NCBI RefSeq assembly: GCF_016714285.1
Contig: NZ_JADJNN010000003.1
Span: forward strand, 496,001 to 560,000
Source: Nannocystis sp.
Lineage (GTDB): Bacteria > Myxococcota_A > Polyangia > Nannocystales > Nannocystaceae
Direction of reading: 5' to 3'
DNA: 64,000 nt
Below the pieces are notes generated by a model. The model saw nothing but the letters and a program-made list of their open reading frames with translations, ran no database searches and was not told the origin of the DNA. Position numbers and translations under genes: made by a program. This document shows positions 1 to 8,956 of the stretch, in pieces. How positions within the stretch are numbered: position 1 is the first letter of the stretch; each line of letters opens with the position of its first letter.

Positions 1-249
1 GTCGGCGAGGCGATCGCCGACATGCTCGCGGTGCCAAAGCGCCACGAGGGCCCCTTCATCGGCGCGTGGAAGGTCGTGGGCCACACCACCGACTTCGCCA
101 CCGACCACTCGATCCTCGCCCGCGGGCTCGCCCGTCGCTTCAGCGGCCTGCTGATCGACGGCCTGCTGCTCGCCAACCGCGGCGGCAACCGCGTGCCCTT
201 CAACATCCCCAGCGAGGTGCGCCAGGTCTGGGGCGTGAACTGGCGCTGA
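1..249 (+). CDS. 3' end of an unrecognised protein (5' truncated)
   Basis: Reading frame 1 is open from the first base of the window to a TGA at 247-249, giving the last 82 residues of a protein whose start lies outside. The tail contains Gly/Leu-rich stretches ('RRFSGLLIDGLLLANRGG') and ends 'VRQVWGVNWR'. Codon use is GC3-rich like the neighbouring genes, which supports real coding. I do not recognise the family and see no catalytic motif. The next gene starts 180 bp downstream on the same strand. Confidence 0.6.
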   Translation, partial: VGEAIADMLAVPKRHEGPFIGAWKVVGHTTDFATDHSILARGLARRFSGLLIDGLLLANRGGNRVPFNIPSEVRQVWGVNWR

Positions 250-428
250 GCTGCCAAAGCTGGCGTGCTCGGATCGTGGGATCCCGCGGACTGCGCCCTG
301 GACGAGGTCCTCGGGGTGTCGCGGGGCGCAGCCCCAGGATGGGCCGGCCGGAGCGGCGAGGCGGCCGAAGCGGCCACGGGCGTCGGCGTGCGGCAGGGCG
401 CCTCGTGCGACCCGTGTCATGAAGGCCG

Positions 429-2411
429 GTGCTTCGCTCGTGTCCCCGGCTGCTCGCCCTGTGCGGCGCCTTGCAGCTCTCTGCCTGCGCGCAGCGGCTG
501 GAGGACGTGCGCGGGGTCGAGTCGTACATCACGAAGATCGAGCTCGACGGGGTGCACCACTTCAAGAAGCGAGAGCTCCTCGCCTACCTCAACATCGGCG
601 AGAGCTCGCGCCTGATCTGGAGGCCGAAGTACCCGTTCACCGAGGCCATGTTGCCGGTCGACGCGGCGCGGATCCTCGAGCTGTACCGGGCCCACGGCTA
701 CTACGAGGCCGAGGTCGTCTCGATGGTGCCGTTCACCCGAGTCGGCCGCACGCACCTGCTCGGCAAGCACGCGGGTGAGCGGTTTGCCGGCAAGACGCGG
801 ATCAGGATCGTGGTCCGCGAGGGCGCGCCGACCCGGGTCGAGACCCTGACGATGCGCTGGCCCGAGGGCTTCCCCGCGGGCCCGCCCGATCCGAAGGCCG
901 AGCCTGACGCGATCGAGGAGGCCAGCACCTTGCACGAGGGCGAGGCCTTCGAGATCCCGAAGTTGAACGCCTCGCGCGAGCTGCTGCAGCGGCGCATGCA
1001 GGACCGCGGCTACGCGTTCGCCAAGGTCGAGGAGTCGGCGGTGGTCGACCCCGGCCGCGCCGTCGTGGTGGACTTCGCGCTGCGCCCCGGGCCCCACGTG
1101 AAGATCGGGCGCATCACGATCGAGGGCCTGGTCGGCGTGCCCGAGCGCCTGGTCCGCAACGAGATCGACTACGCCCCGGGCATGCGCTTCTCGCCGGCCC
1201 TGCTCACGCGCATCGAGCAGACGATCTACGGCATGGACGTGTTCTCGTCGGTCTCGATCGACACCGACGACGCGGCCAGCCCCGGGGGCACCGTCGACCT
1301 CACGGTCCACGTCGTCGAGGCGCAGACCCAGACGATCAAGCTCGGCCCCGGCATCGGCATCGACCCGGTCCGCTGGGAGCAGCGCGGCACCCTCCTCTAC
1401 TCGCACCGCAACCTCGGCCACAGCCTCACCCGCTTCGACCTGCGCGTCACCGCCGGCTACGCCGAGCTGCCCTCGCTGCTGCGCCCCGAGGCCCACGGCC
1501 CGCTGGTGCGCATCGAGCCGAGGTTCCAGAAGAAGGGCTTCCTCGAGAAGCGCACGGTCTGGACCCTCGCGCCGGGCTTCGAGCTCGGGATCTGGCAGGG
1601 CTATCAGTTCTACGCGCCGTCGCTGCGCATGGGCCCCTCGCGCTTCTTCGGCAAGCACGTCGAGCTGGGGCTCACCTACAACGCCCGCTTCGTCGACTTC
1701 TTCAACGTGTCGCCGGCGCTGCGGGCCAGCGACTCGATCCTCGGGCTCGACTTCCGCGACCCGTACTTCGTCAGCTACCTCGAGCCCGAGCTCAACCTGT
1801 ACTTCGTCGACTCGATCCTGCGCCCGAAGAACGGGGCGATCATCAACGCGGTGTACGACATCGCCGGGCTCGGCGGCAACTTCAGCTTCCACAAGTTCCA
1901 GCCGACCCTGCGCCTCTACTACACGCCGCACGAGCGCATCACCGTGGCGGCGCGGGCGTCGGTCGGCTTCATGTTCCCGTTCGGCAAGCGGGCCGGCACG
2001 CCGATCGACATGCGCTTCTTCCTCGGCGGGGCCGACAGCGTGCGCGGCTGGGGCCTGCGCCGGCTCTCGCCCAAGGTCGTGCTCCCGGACTGCGCCGTCA
2101 CCGGGCTCGGCGACGACTGCAGCGGCGTGCCGGTCGGCGGCCAGACGATGGTGATGGCCAACCTCGAGCTGCGGGTGCGGATGTTCAACAAGGTGAGCGC
2201 GGCGGCCTTCCTCGACATGGGCGACGTGCGGGCCGGCATCGCGAGCTTTAAGCCGCGCAGCTGGAACTACGCCGCCGGCCCGGGCCTGCGCTACGACAGC
2301 CCGATCGGGATCTTCCGCCTCGACCTCGGCTTTCGCCTCGCCGAGACCGACCAGTCGAGCCGCGAGCCGCGGATCTGGGCGATCCACCTCGGCCTGGGGG
2401 AGAGCTTCTGA
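429..2411 (+). CDS. tamA: TamA/BamA-like Omp85 outer-membrane assembly protein
   Basis: This 660-residue Omp85-superfamily protein probably inserts into the outer membrane and helps export or assemble other outer-membrane proteins with the adjacent TamB. Residues about 30-300 look like POTRA repeats ('IELDGVHHFKKRELL', 'YEAEVVSMVPF', 'ITIEGLVGVPERLVRNEI'). The C-terminal half is a 16-strand-type barrel with the loop signature 'GADSVRGWGLRRLSP' (the VRGW form of the Omp85 VRG-aromatic motif) and a terminal Phe ('HLGLGESF') typical of a beta-signal. The start is GTG at 429, giving an N-terminus that ends in a lipobox-like 'LQLSAC'; an alternative lipid-modified N-terminus would be unusual for this family. 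The TGA stop shares a base with the ATG of tamB, so the two are translationally coupled. TamA is preferred over BamA because TamB follows. Confidence 0.85.
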   Translation: MLRSCPRLLALCGALQLSACAQRLEDVRGVESYITKIELDGVHHFKKRELLAYLNIGESSRLIWRPKYPFTEAMLPVDAARILELYRAHGYYEAEVVSMVPFTRVGRTHLLGKHAGERFAGKTRIRIVVREGAPTRVETLTMRWPEGFPAGPPDPKAEPDAIEEASTLHEGEAFEIPKLNASRELLQRRMQDRGYAFAKVEESAVVDPGRAVVVDFALRPGPHVKIGRITIEGLVGVPERLVRNEIDYAPGMRFSPALLTRIEQTIYGMDVFSSVSIDTDDAASPGGTVDLTVHVVEAQTQTIKLGPGIGIDPVRWEQRGTLLYSHRNLGHSLTRFDLRVTAGYAELPSLLRPEAHGPLVRIEPRFQKKGFLEKRTVWTLAPGFELGIWQGYQFYAPSLRMGPSRFFGKHVELGLTYNARFVDFFNVSPALRASDSILGLDFRDPYFVSYLEPELNLYFVDSILRPKNGAIINAVYDIAGLGGNFSFHKFQPTLRLYYTPHERITVAARASVGFMFPFGKRAGTPIDMRFFLGGADSVRGWGLRRLSPKVVLPDCAVTGLGDDCSGVPVGGQTMVMANLELRVRMFNKVSAAAFLDMGDVRAGIASFKPRSWNYAAGPGLRYDSPIGIFRLDLGFRLAETDQSSREPRIWAIHLGLGESF

Positions 2412-5400
2412 TGGCCACGCGTGCCTGGACGATCGTGCGCAAGACGCTGCGCTGGACCCTGCGGGTCGTGCTGGTGCTGGTCTTCACGCTGCTCGCCTGC
2501 GGCGTGCTGCTGCTCTACTCGCCAGGGTTCCTCCACGCGGTGCTCAACCTCGGGCTCGGCTTCTACAACGACCGCATCCCCGGGGAGATCCGGATCGGGC
2601 GGGTCGAGGGCCGGCTCGCCGATCACCTCGTCCTCGGCGACATCTACCTCGAGGACGGCGACGGCCGCGTTTTGGTCGCGGCGCGCGAGCTGACGATCGA
2701 CTGGAGCCCGTGGGACCTGCTGGACGGGGCGGTGACGGCGAGCAGCGTGACCCTGCGCGACGCCCAGCTGCACCTGGTCGCCGGCGAGGGCTTCGCCGAT
2801 CTGGCGATGCCCGGGCCGTCCTCGCCGCCGCGCGACACGGTGATGCCGTCGCTGCCGATCGATCTCAAGGTCGCGAGCCTCGAGATCTCCGGCGTCGAGG
2901 TGATGGCCGACGACGGCACGACGATCGTCGGCGAGGCGCGGCTGTCGGCGCGCGAGCTGGCGTGGTTCGGCCTGGCCCTGCAGCTGCAGATCGACGACGG
3001 CGCGGCGCGGCTGCCCGGGCTGGCGATCGAGGCGCTGGCGCTCACGGCCAGCTACGGCGAGCCGAATTTGCAGCTGCAGGGCAGCGTCACCACCGAGCTC
3101 GGGGTCGTCACGATCGACCGCCTCGACCTCGACGCCGCCGACCTCCGCGGCGAGGCGACGATCGCCGTCGACGGCCGCCGCGAGGCGCTCGCCGCGAGGT
3201 TGCCCGCGAGCCTCGCCGCCAAGCTGCTCGTCGCTGATGACCCGAGCCTGCGCGTCCACCTGCGCGGCACCGCCGGGGCGATCGACGTCGGCGTCCACGC
3301 GCAGCTGCCCGGGCTAGCGACGCTCGACCTGGCGCTCTCCGGCGACCCGCTCGGCGCGCCCCGCCTCGAGCTGCGCGGCCGCGCCGAGCTCGACCTCGCC
3401 GAGCTCGTGCCGCCGCCCTTCGGTGCCCGCCTCGGCGTGGTCCGCCCGGGCTTCGAGGCGACGCTCTCGGGGCTCGACTGGTCACAGCTGGCGGCCGAGC
3501 TGCGGGTGCACTGCGGCGAGTGTGGCGCGGCCTCGCGGCTCGACCTCCACGCGATCGCCACGCGTGACTCGGTGCTCGACGACCTCGCCGCCTACCTGCG
3601 CCTCACCGGCCTCGGCGTCGACCTGAGCGCCGAGCTGCGGGCCGGGCCGCTCGGCGTCGAGGCGGGTCGCTGGGACCTGCACGCGCCGGACCTCGCCGAG
3701 CCGCTCGGGGTGGCCCGCCTGTTCGTCGATGTGCCGCCGCTGGCCGCCGGTGTGCGCAGCCTCGGCACCTGCACCGGCGCCCCGCTGCGCTGCGAGGGCA
3801 GCCTGGTGGTCGATGACTTCGTCGGCTTCGGCGTCGGCGTCGGGCACCTCGAGGCCCAGGTGCACGGCCGGCCGCTCATGTCGCCGCCCGAGCTGCACGC
3901 CACGCTCTCGGCCCGCCAGCTGCGGGTGCCGGGCCAGCGCTTCGCCGGCCTCGAGCTGACCGCCGAGCTCGGCAAGAGCAGCCTGGTCGCGGTCGACGCG
4001 GAGCACCCGGACGGCGCGCTCGAGGTCGGCGTCGCGGGCGAGCTGTGGGTCCGCGCGCGCAACCGGGGCGACCGCGTCAAGCTGGCCGCGCGGGTGCTCC
4101 CGGGTCCGCCGCTGGTGGTGCTGCTCGACGCCTTCGACCTGCGCCTGCGCGGTCTCCAGGCCCTGCTCCCGCGTCCGGCGCGGATCGTCGTGGCCGGTCG
4201 TCGCGTCGATGTTCACGCGCTGCGGCTGCGCGCCGCGGGCGGGGAGATCGGCGTCGACGGGCGCCTCGACCTCGAGGGCCGCAGCGACCTCGTCGCCCAG
4301 CTCACGCGCGTCCGCCTCGCTCCGCTCGTCGCCCTCGTGCCCTCGCTGCGCGGACAGATCGCCGGCAGCGTCACCGCCCGCGCGACGCTCAAGGGCCCCG
4401 CGCAGGCGCCCCAGATCGCCCTGCTGCTCGGGGGACAAAAGCTGCGCTTCCGCGACGGCATCCTCGGCGACCTCGACCTCGTCGCCCGCCTCGAGCACGG
4501 CCGCGGCCGCGTCGCCCTCGGCGTGGTCGGCAGCATGGCCGACGATCTCACCGCCTCCGCCGAGCTGCCAGTCGCGCTCGACCTGTCGCGCGGCGCCTTC
4601 GCGGTCCGCCCGGGCGACCTCCACCTCGCCGTCGACGTCACCAGCTTCCGCCTCAGCTCGCTCGGCCCGTGGCTCAAGCTGCCGCGCCCGCTGCGGGGCC
4701 TGGTCGACCTCCACCTCGCGGTCGACGGCCCGGCCGCGAAGCCCGACACCGCGCTGCAGGTCAGCGGCCGCGGTCTGAGCTACGGCGAGGACCTGCCGGC
4801 CACGCTCGAGCTCCGCTTCGACCAGCGCGCGGGCGCGGACGCGACGGCCCGCCTCGACCTCGGGCGCCTCGCCGGGCGCGTGCGCGTCGACGTGACGCGC
4901 TTGCCGGTCCGCGTCGACCTCGTGCACGGGCCGCTCCACTGGCGCCCCGAGGCCGAGCACGCCGCCACGATCGTCGCCCGCGACATCAACCTCTGGCGTC
5001 AGCTCGGCACGCTCGACCCGAGCCGCGTGTTCGCCGGCAAGATCGAGGTCGAGGGCAAGTTCGCCGGCTCGATGATCGACCCCGACCTGCAGCTCGCGGT
5101 CCTCGGCGACGGCCTGCGCATGCGCGACGCGAGGATCGGCGCGCTCCGCCTCGACCTCCGCCTGCGCCAGCAGCGGGCGGTCCTCGACCTCGACCTGCGC
5201 GGCGCGGTCGCCCGTCACGTCACCCTGCACGCCGAGGCGCCGCTGCAGGTCGCGCTCCACCGCGGCGAGTTCACCTGGCTTAAAGACCAGCCGCAGATCG
5301 CCGACGCCCGGGTCACCGGCCTCGACCTCGGCGCCCTCAAGGCGCTCGGGCTGAGCGCCGCCTTCACCGGCCTCGTCGACGCCGACGCCCGCCTGCGCGG

Positions 5401-7363
5401 CCCGGCGAGCGCCCCGGTGCTGCAGCTGCACAGCGACCTCCACGAGCTGGTATGGAAGGACCGCCGCGTCGGCACCGCCCACGTCGACATCGACTACGCG
5501 GCGAAGCGGGTGAAGGTCGCGCTCGACGGCCAGCTCGGGCGCGGCACGGTCAAGCTGCGGGGCAGCGGGCCGCTGCAGGTCGACCTCGGGCGGGGCAGCG
5601 TCGCCGGGGACGCCAGCGGCGCGCACGAGGTCGAGCTGCGGGTCGACGGCCTCGACCGCACGATGCTGGCGCCGCTCGGCCGGGTGCCCGAGGAGGCGCT
5701 GCTCGAGCTGAGCCTGATCGCCCGCGCGAAGGGCAACCTCACGGCCTTCCACGCCGACCTGCAGGCCCACGGCCAGATGGGCCACAAGCTGATCGGCGGC
5801 GCCCCGCTGCACATCACGGCGGCGGTCGACCCCACGGTCCAGTCGCTCACGTACAGTATCGGTCCGCACAGCTGGGCCGGCGAGATGGCCGTCCGCGTCG
5901 ACGCCCAAGCCGACCTCGTCGCGCTCATCCGCGGCGCGGCGAAGGCCGCCGACATCCCCTTCACCGCCTCGCTGCGGGCGCCGAAGTTCGACACCCGCTT
6001 CGCCCAGGCCTTCGTGCCGAAGAGCTACTACGACCTCAACGGCGAGCTCGCGGCCAAGGTCGACGCCCGCGGCACGCTCGGCGCGCCCGAGGTGCACGGC
6101 GAGCTGCACCTGCGCAACGGCGGGATCACGGTGCTCGAGCTGCAGCAGCGGATCCGCAAGATCGAGCTCGACCTGCGGGCCGACGGGCGAACCATCGTGC
6201 TCGAGACCCTCACCGCCGAGAGCGGCGACGGCCAGCTCAAGGCCAGCGCCCGCCTCGACCTGCCGCGCGACGGCGGCATGAAGCTCGGCAGCACGGTCAT
6301 CCTGAGCAAGTTCCCGCTGGTCCGCCCCGGCCTGCCGCAGATGCAGATCGACAGCAAGCTCAAGGTCGCCGTGGTCTCGACGCGCGAGGAGACGGACGTC
6401 GACCTCGAGCTGCGGGGCACCAGGATCCGCGTCACCGGTTACACCGTCGACCCGCCGAAGCAGATCCCGATCAACGCCGCCGTCACCTACAAGGATCAGA
6501 AGCAGCTCGTCGCCGTCGCCGTCGACGGGCCCGGTGGTCAGGTCGCCGCCGGCAACGAGGTCGAGGCGACCGCGGCCGAGGCTCCGCGCGCGGTCGGCAA
6601 GTTCGCGATGCGCATCAAGCTCGCGGACCCGCTGGAGATCCGCGGCCCGGCCACGGAGATGAGCTGGCAGGGCGCCGTCGCGGCCACCCGCGACGGCGAG
6701 GCGCGCCAGGTCACCGGCAAGCTCACCGCGAAGTCGGGCCGCCTCGACCTGCTCGGCAATCGCTTCACGATCGAGTCGGGCGAGGTCAGCTTGCCGCCGG
6801 ACGAGGACGCGATCGACCCCTTCATCCGCGTGGTCGCGCACACCAGCACGCCGGTGGCCGAGGTGACCGCGACCTTCAGCGGGCGCCTGAGTCGACCGAC
6901 GCTGGTGTTCCGCTCGGAGCCGAAGCTGACGCAGAGCCAGGTGCTGACGCTGCTGCTGACGGGCTCGCCCGATGTCAATGATGCCGACGAGCAGCGGGTG
7001 CTCGCGCAGGCGGCCGCGCTGCTTGCGACCTTCGAGAACCCGCAGCTGGCGGCGTTCATGAGCTCGCGCCTGGGCATCGACCACGTCGGCCTGAGCTTCG
7101 GCGACGACGTCAACCAGCCGATCCTCTCGGTCGGCAAGCGGGTCAGCCGCAAGATCTACATCGAGACGGCTTACAAGGTGAACGCGCCGAAGCGGCAGAA
7201 CCGGGTCGAGGCGCGCGTCGAGTACCAGTTCGCGCCGCGCTGGACGGTCGAGACTTACTTCGGCGACGCCGCGGTCGGCGGCCTCGACGTGTTTTGGCGC
7301 AAGGTCTTCGGCGCGCCGACGCCGATCGTGAAGCCGTCGCCGCCGCCGTCGCCGCCGCGCTGA
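2411..7363 (+). CDS. tamB: TamB-like translocation and assembly module protein (DUF490 C-terminus)
   Basis: This 1650-residue AsmA/TamB-type protein likely spans the periplasm as a long beta-groove, anchored in the inner membrane and meeting the TamA-like barrel. A single N-terminal membrane helix covers about residues 12-36 ('VVLVLVFTLLACGVLLL'). The middle is a very long repetitive beta-rich region with recurrent 'LDLDL / LHLRGP' strands. The last 400 residues carry the DUF490/TamB domain, with 'TLLLTGSPDVND' and 'GIDHVGLSFGDD' and the terminal strand-rich 'RVEYQFAPRWTVETYFGD'. It begins at an ATG overlapping the tamA stop by one base. The family is usually 1200-1500 residues, so this one is on the long side. 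It ends in a Pro/Ser tail ('KPSPPPSPPR'). Confidence 0.9.
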   Translation: MATRAWTIVRKTLRWTLRVVLVLVFTLLACGVLLLYSPGFLHAVLNLGLGFYNDRIPGEIRIGRVEGRLADHLVLGDIYLEDGDGRVLVAARELTIDWSPWDLLDGAVTASSVTLRDAQLHLVAGEGFADLAMPGPSSPPRDTVMPSLPIDLKVASLEISGVEVMADDGTTIVGEARLSARELAWFGLALQLQIDDGAARLPGLAIEALALTASYGEPNLQLQGSVTTELGVVTIDRLDLDAADLRGEATIAVDGRREALAARLPASLAAKLLVADDPSLRVHLRGTAGAIDVGVHAQLPGLATLDLALSGDPLGAPRLELRGRAELDLAELVPPPFGARLGVVRPGFEATLSGLDWSQLAAELRVHCGECGAASRLDLHAIATRDSVLDDLAAYLRLTGLGVDLSAELRAGPLGVEAGRWDLHAPDLAEPLGVARLFVDVPPLAAGVRSLGTCTGAPLRCEGSLVVDDFVGFGVGVGHLEAQVHGRPLMSPPELHATLSARQLRVPGQRFAGLELTAELGKSSLVAVDAEHPDGALEVGVAGELWVRARNRGDRVKLAARVLPGPPLVVLLDAFDLRLRGLQALLPRPARIVVAGRRVDVHALRLRAAGGEIGVDGRLDLEGRSDLVAQLTRVRLAPLVALVPSLRGQIAGSVTARATLKGPAQAPQIALLLGGQKLRFRDGILGDLDLVARLEHGRGRVALGVVGSMADDLTASAELPVALDLSRGAFAVRPGDLHLAVDVTSFRLSSLGPWLKLPRPLRGLVDLHLAVDGPAAKPDTALQVSGRGLSYGEDLPATLELRFDQRAGADATARLDLGRLAGRVRVDVTRLPVRVDLVHGPLHWRPEAEHAATIVARDINLWRQLGTLDPSRVFAGKIEVEGKFAGSMIDPDLQLAVLGDGLRMRDARIGALRLDLRLRQQRAVLDLDLRGAVARHVTLHAEAPLQVALHRGEFTWLKDQPQIADARVTGLDLGALKALGLSAAFTGLVDADARLRGPASAPVLQLHSDLHELVWKDRRVGTAHVDIDYAAKRVKVALDGQLGRGTVKLRGSGPLQVDLGRGSVAGDASGAHEVELRVDGLDRTMLAPLGRVPEEALLELSLIARAKGNLTAFHADLQAHGQMGHKLIGGAPLHITAAVDPTVQSLTYSIGPHSWAGEMAVRVDAQADLVALIRGAAKAADIPFTASLRAPKFDTRFAQAFVPKSYYDLNGELAAKVDARGTLGAPEVHGELHLRNGGITVLELQQRIRKIELDLRADGRTIVLETLTAESGDGQLKASARLDLPRDGGMKLGSTVILSKFPLVRPGLPQMQIDSKLKVAVVSTREETDVDLELRGTRIRVTGYTVDPPKQIPINAAVTYKDQKQLVAVAVDGPGGQVAAGNEVEATAAEAPRAVGKFAMRIKLADPLEIRGPATEMSWQGAVAATRDGEARQVTGKLTAKSGRLDLLGNRFTIESGEVSLPPDEDAIDPFIRVVAHTSTPVAEVTATFSGRLSRPTLVFRSEPKLTQSQVLTLLLTGSPDVNDADEQRVLAQAAALLATFENPQLAAFMSSRLGIDHVGLSFGDDVNQPILSVGKRVSRKIYIETAYKVNAPKRQNRVEARVEYQFAPRWTVETYFGDAAVGGLDVFWRKVFGAPTPIVKPSPPPSPPR

Positions 7364-7364
7364 G

Positions 7365-7817
7365 CTACTCGCAGTCGCTGGCGGCGCAGGGCCGTACATC
7401 ATCGCCGTCGACGCGGAAGCGCAGCAGCACCGGCTCGCCCTTGAGCACGCCGACGATCGCGTGATCGATCGTGACAGTGGCGACGCCGGTGCTGGTCGGT
7501 CGCAGGACGAAGCGCTGCTCGTGGCGGCCGCCCGCCGGGAGCTCGCCCTGCCAGCTCGCCGCGCCCTCGACGACGAAGCCCTCCGTTCGCACCGCCAGCT
7601 CCACCGCGCCGACGCTGCCGCTGCCGCCCGACTTCACCTCGACCAGCAGCGCCAGCGAGCGGTCCGCCGCGACCTCGTAGCGGAAGCGCAGGCCGAGCGT
7701 CGCCTCGCCGCGGCTCAGGTTCACGTCGTGACCCAGCGGCCGAGGCCCCGGGGGCGGCGGCGGCGAGTGGGCGCAGGACAGCGCGAGCAGGGCCGCGAGC
7801 AGGCAGGGGAGTCGCAT
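7365..7817 (-). CDS. Small lipoprotein of unknown function
   Basis: This 150-residue protein has a clear lipoprotein signal: basic start 'MRLP', hydrophobic core, and a lipobox-like 'LALSCAHS' followed by a Pro-rich linker. The mature part looks like one beta-sandwich domain ('LLVEVKSGGSGSVGAVELAV', 'QRFVLRPTSTGVATVTI') and ends 'CAASDCE'. It is convergent with tamB, its stop lying one base after the tamB stop. A -10-like TACCCT sits 6 nt upstream of the ATG with no ribosome-binding site. I do not recognise a family; a surface or periplasmic location is inferred only from the signal. Confidence 0.7.
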   Translation of the reverse strand: MRLPCLLAALLALSCAHSPPPPPGPRPLGHDVNLSRGEATLGLRFRYEVAADRSLALLVEVKSGGSGSVGAVELAVRTEGFVVEGAASWQGELPAGGRHEQRFVLRPTSTGVATVTIDHAIVGVLKGEPVLLRFRVDGDDVRPCAASDCE

Positions 7818-7823
7818 GCCGGC

Positions 7824-7829
7824 AGGGTA
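7824..7829 (-). promoter_or_regulatory. Candidate -10 box (TACCCT) of the 7365-7817 lipoprotein gene
   Basis: On the minus strand TACCCT ends 6 nt before the ATG at 7817, and no Shine-Dalgarno sequence lies between. The spacing puts the predicted transcription start at or next to the start codon, the leaderless pattern seen repeatedly in this window. Confidence 0.45.
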
Positions 7830-7859
7830 GGGGCGGCGCGTCGGCGGGTCAACGCGGCG

Positions 7860-8894
7860 TCAGACCATCTGCTCGCGCACGAAGAACTCGTACCACGCGC
7901 GCACGACCGGCTCGATCGCCGTCGGCTCGTAGCCCAGCTGCGCGCGGGCCTTGCCGATGTCAGCGCGGCGCTGCATCGACAGCACGAGCACGGCGCCGGG
8001 GGTGAGGTGCTGCGGCACGTCGGGGAAGAACGCGGTCATCGCCCCGGAGACCGCCCGGGCCACGCCGGCCATCAGCTTCGGCGGCAGGGCGCGGGCCTTG
8101 CGGGGCTTGCCGGTGACCTCGGCGAACAGGTCCAGCATCTCGTCCATCGTCACGTAGCGGCTCGAGATCGTGTAGCGCTGACCCTTGCGGCCGCGCTCCA
8201 TCGCCAGCACGTGGCCGCGGGCGAGGTCGTCGACGCCGACCGCCTCGTAGCCGCCGGGGATGTACGCCCGGAACTTGCCGCGGGCGTAGCTGAGGAGCGC
8301 GTTGCCGGTGCGCGAGGGCAGGAAGTCGTTGGGCCCGCACACGCCGGTGCTGATCGCGATCACGACGTCGAGGCCGTCGGCGATCGCCTTGAACGCCTCG
8401 ATCTCGGCCAGCACCTTGGTGCGCGAGTAGGGCATCCAGTCGATGAAGGGGAAGAAGGGCAGCTCCTCGGCGCAGGGCCGCGACGGGTCGTCGGCGTGGA
8501 AGCCGACCGTGGAGAAGGAGCTCGTCAGGCACACCCGTGCCACCCCGGCCCGCAGCGCGGCCTGCATCACGTGCTGGGTGCCGAGCACGTTGATCTGCCA
8601 CAGCTCGCGGGTCTGCTTCGCGGTCGGGCTCGTCACCGACACCTTGGCGCCGGTGTGATACACGCGGACGCAGCCGGTCACGGCGCGGCGGACCGCGTCG
8701 GCGTCGCGCAGGTCGCCCTCGCAGCGCTCGACCGGCAGGCCCTCGACGCCGCGGTTGTTGTGCTGCGGGTGGACCAGCACGCGCACGTCGACGCCAGCGG
8801 CGAGCAGGTGGCGCACGAGGTTGGCGCCGACGTGCCCGGCCGCGCCGGTGACGAGGGTCTTGCCCTGGGGGATCTGGGGGACGCTGTCCGGCAT
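7860..8894 (-). CDS. NAD(P)-dependent epimerase/dehydratase (extended SDR)
   Basis: This is a 344-residue short-chain dehydrogenase of the extended type, acting on a nucleotide-sugar, sterol-like or dihydroflavonol-like substrate. The Rossmann motif 'TGAAGHVGANLVRHLL' (TGxxGxxG) is at about residue 17. The catalytic 'YSRTK' (YxxxK) follows a 'SSFSTVGF' serine region, and the substrate loop is 'STGVCGPNDFLPSR'. The best general match is the dihydroflavonol-4-reductase/HpnA-like subgroup, but the substrate cannot be read from sequence. It is divergent from the homoserine dehydrogenase gene with 62 bp between starts. TAGAGT at 8904-8909 (minus) ends 9 nt before the ATG. Confidence 0.85.
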   Translation of the reverse strand: MPDSVPQIPQGKTLVTGAAGHVGANLVRHLLAAGVDVRVLVHPQHNNRGVEGLPVERCEGDLRDADAVRRAVTGCVRVYHTGAKVSVTSPTAKQTRELWQINVLGTQHVMQAALRAGVARVCLTSSFSTVGFHADDPSRPCAEELPFFPFIDWMPYSRTKVLAEIEAFKAIADGLDVVIAISTGVCGPNDFLPSRTGNALLSYARGKFRAYIPGGYEAVGVDDLARGHVLAMERGRKGQRYTISSRYVTMDEMLDLFAEVTGKPRKARALPPKLMAGVARAVSGAMTAFFPDVPQHLTPGAVLVLSMQRRADIGKARAQLGYEPTAIEPVVRAWYEFFVREQMV

Positions 8895-8903
8895 CGGGGG
8901 CGC

Positions 8904-8947
8904 ACTCTACCCCGTGGTTGACCGCGCGCGCGCCGGCCCGCTACGGT
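8904..8947. promoter_or_regulatory. Divergent promoter region between SDR and hom
   Basis: Plus strand: TTGACC (8918-8923), an 18-bp spacer and TACGGT (8942-8947), ending 9 nt before the hom ATG, which is a good sigma-70 arrangement. Minus strand: TAGAGT (8909-8904) ends 9 nt before the SDR ATG. Neither gene has a Shine-Dalgarno sequence in the gap. Confidence 0.6.
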
Positions 8948-8956
8948 CGTGTGCAC

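Noticed and set aside
3482..7402. 1306-codon minus-strand open frame opposite tamB
   Set aside because: It is an artefact of high GC; composition is Asp/Arg/Ala/Val without domains, and it mirrors tamB codons.
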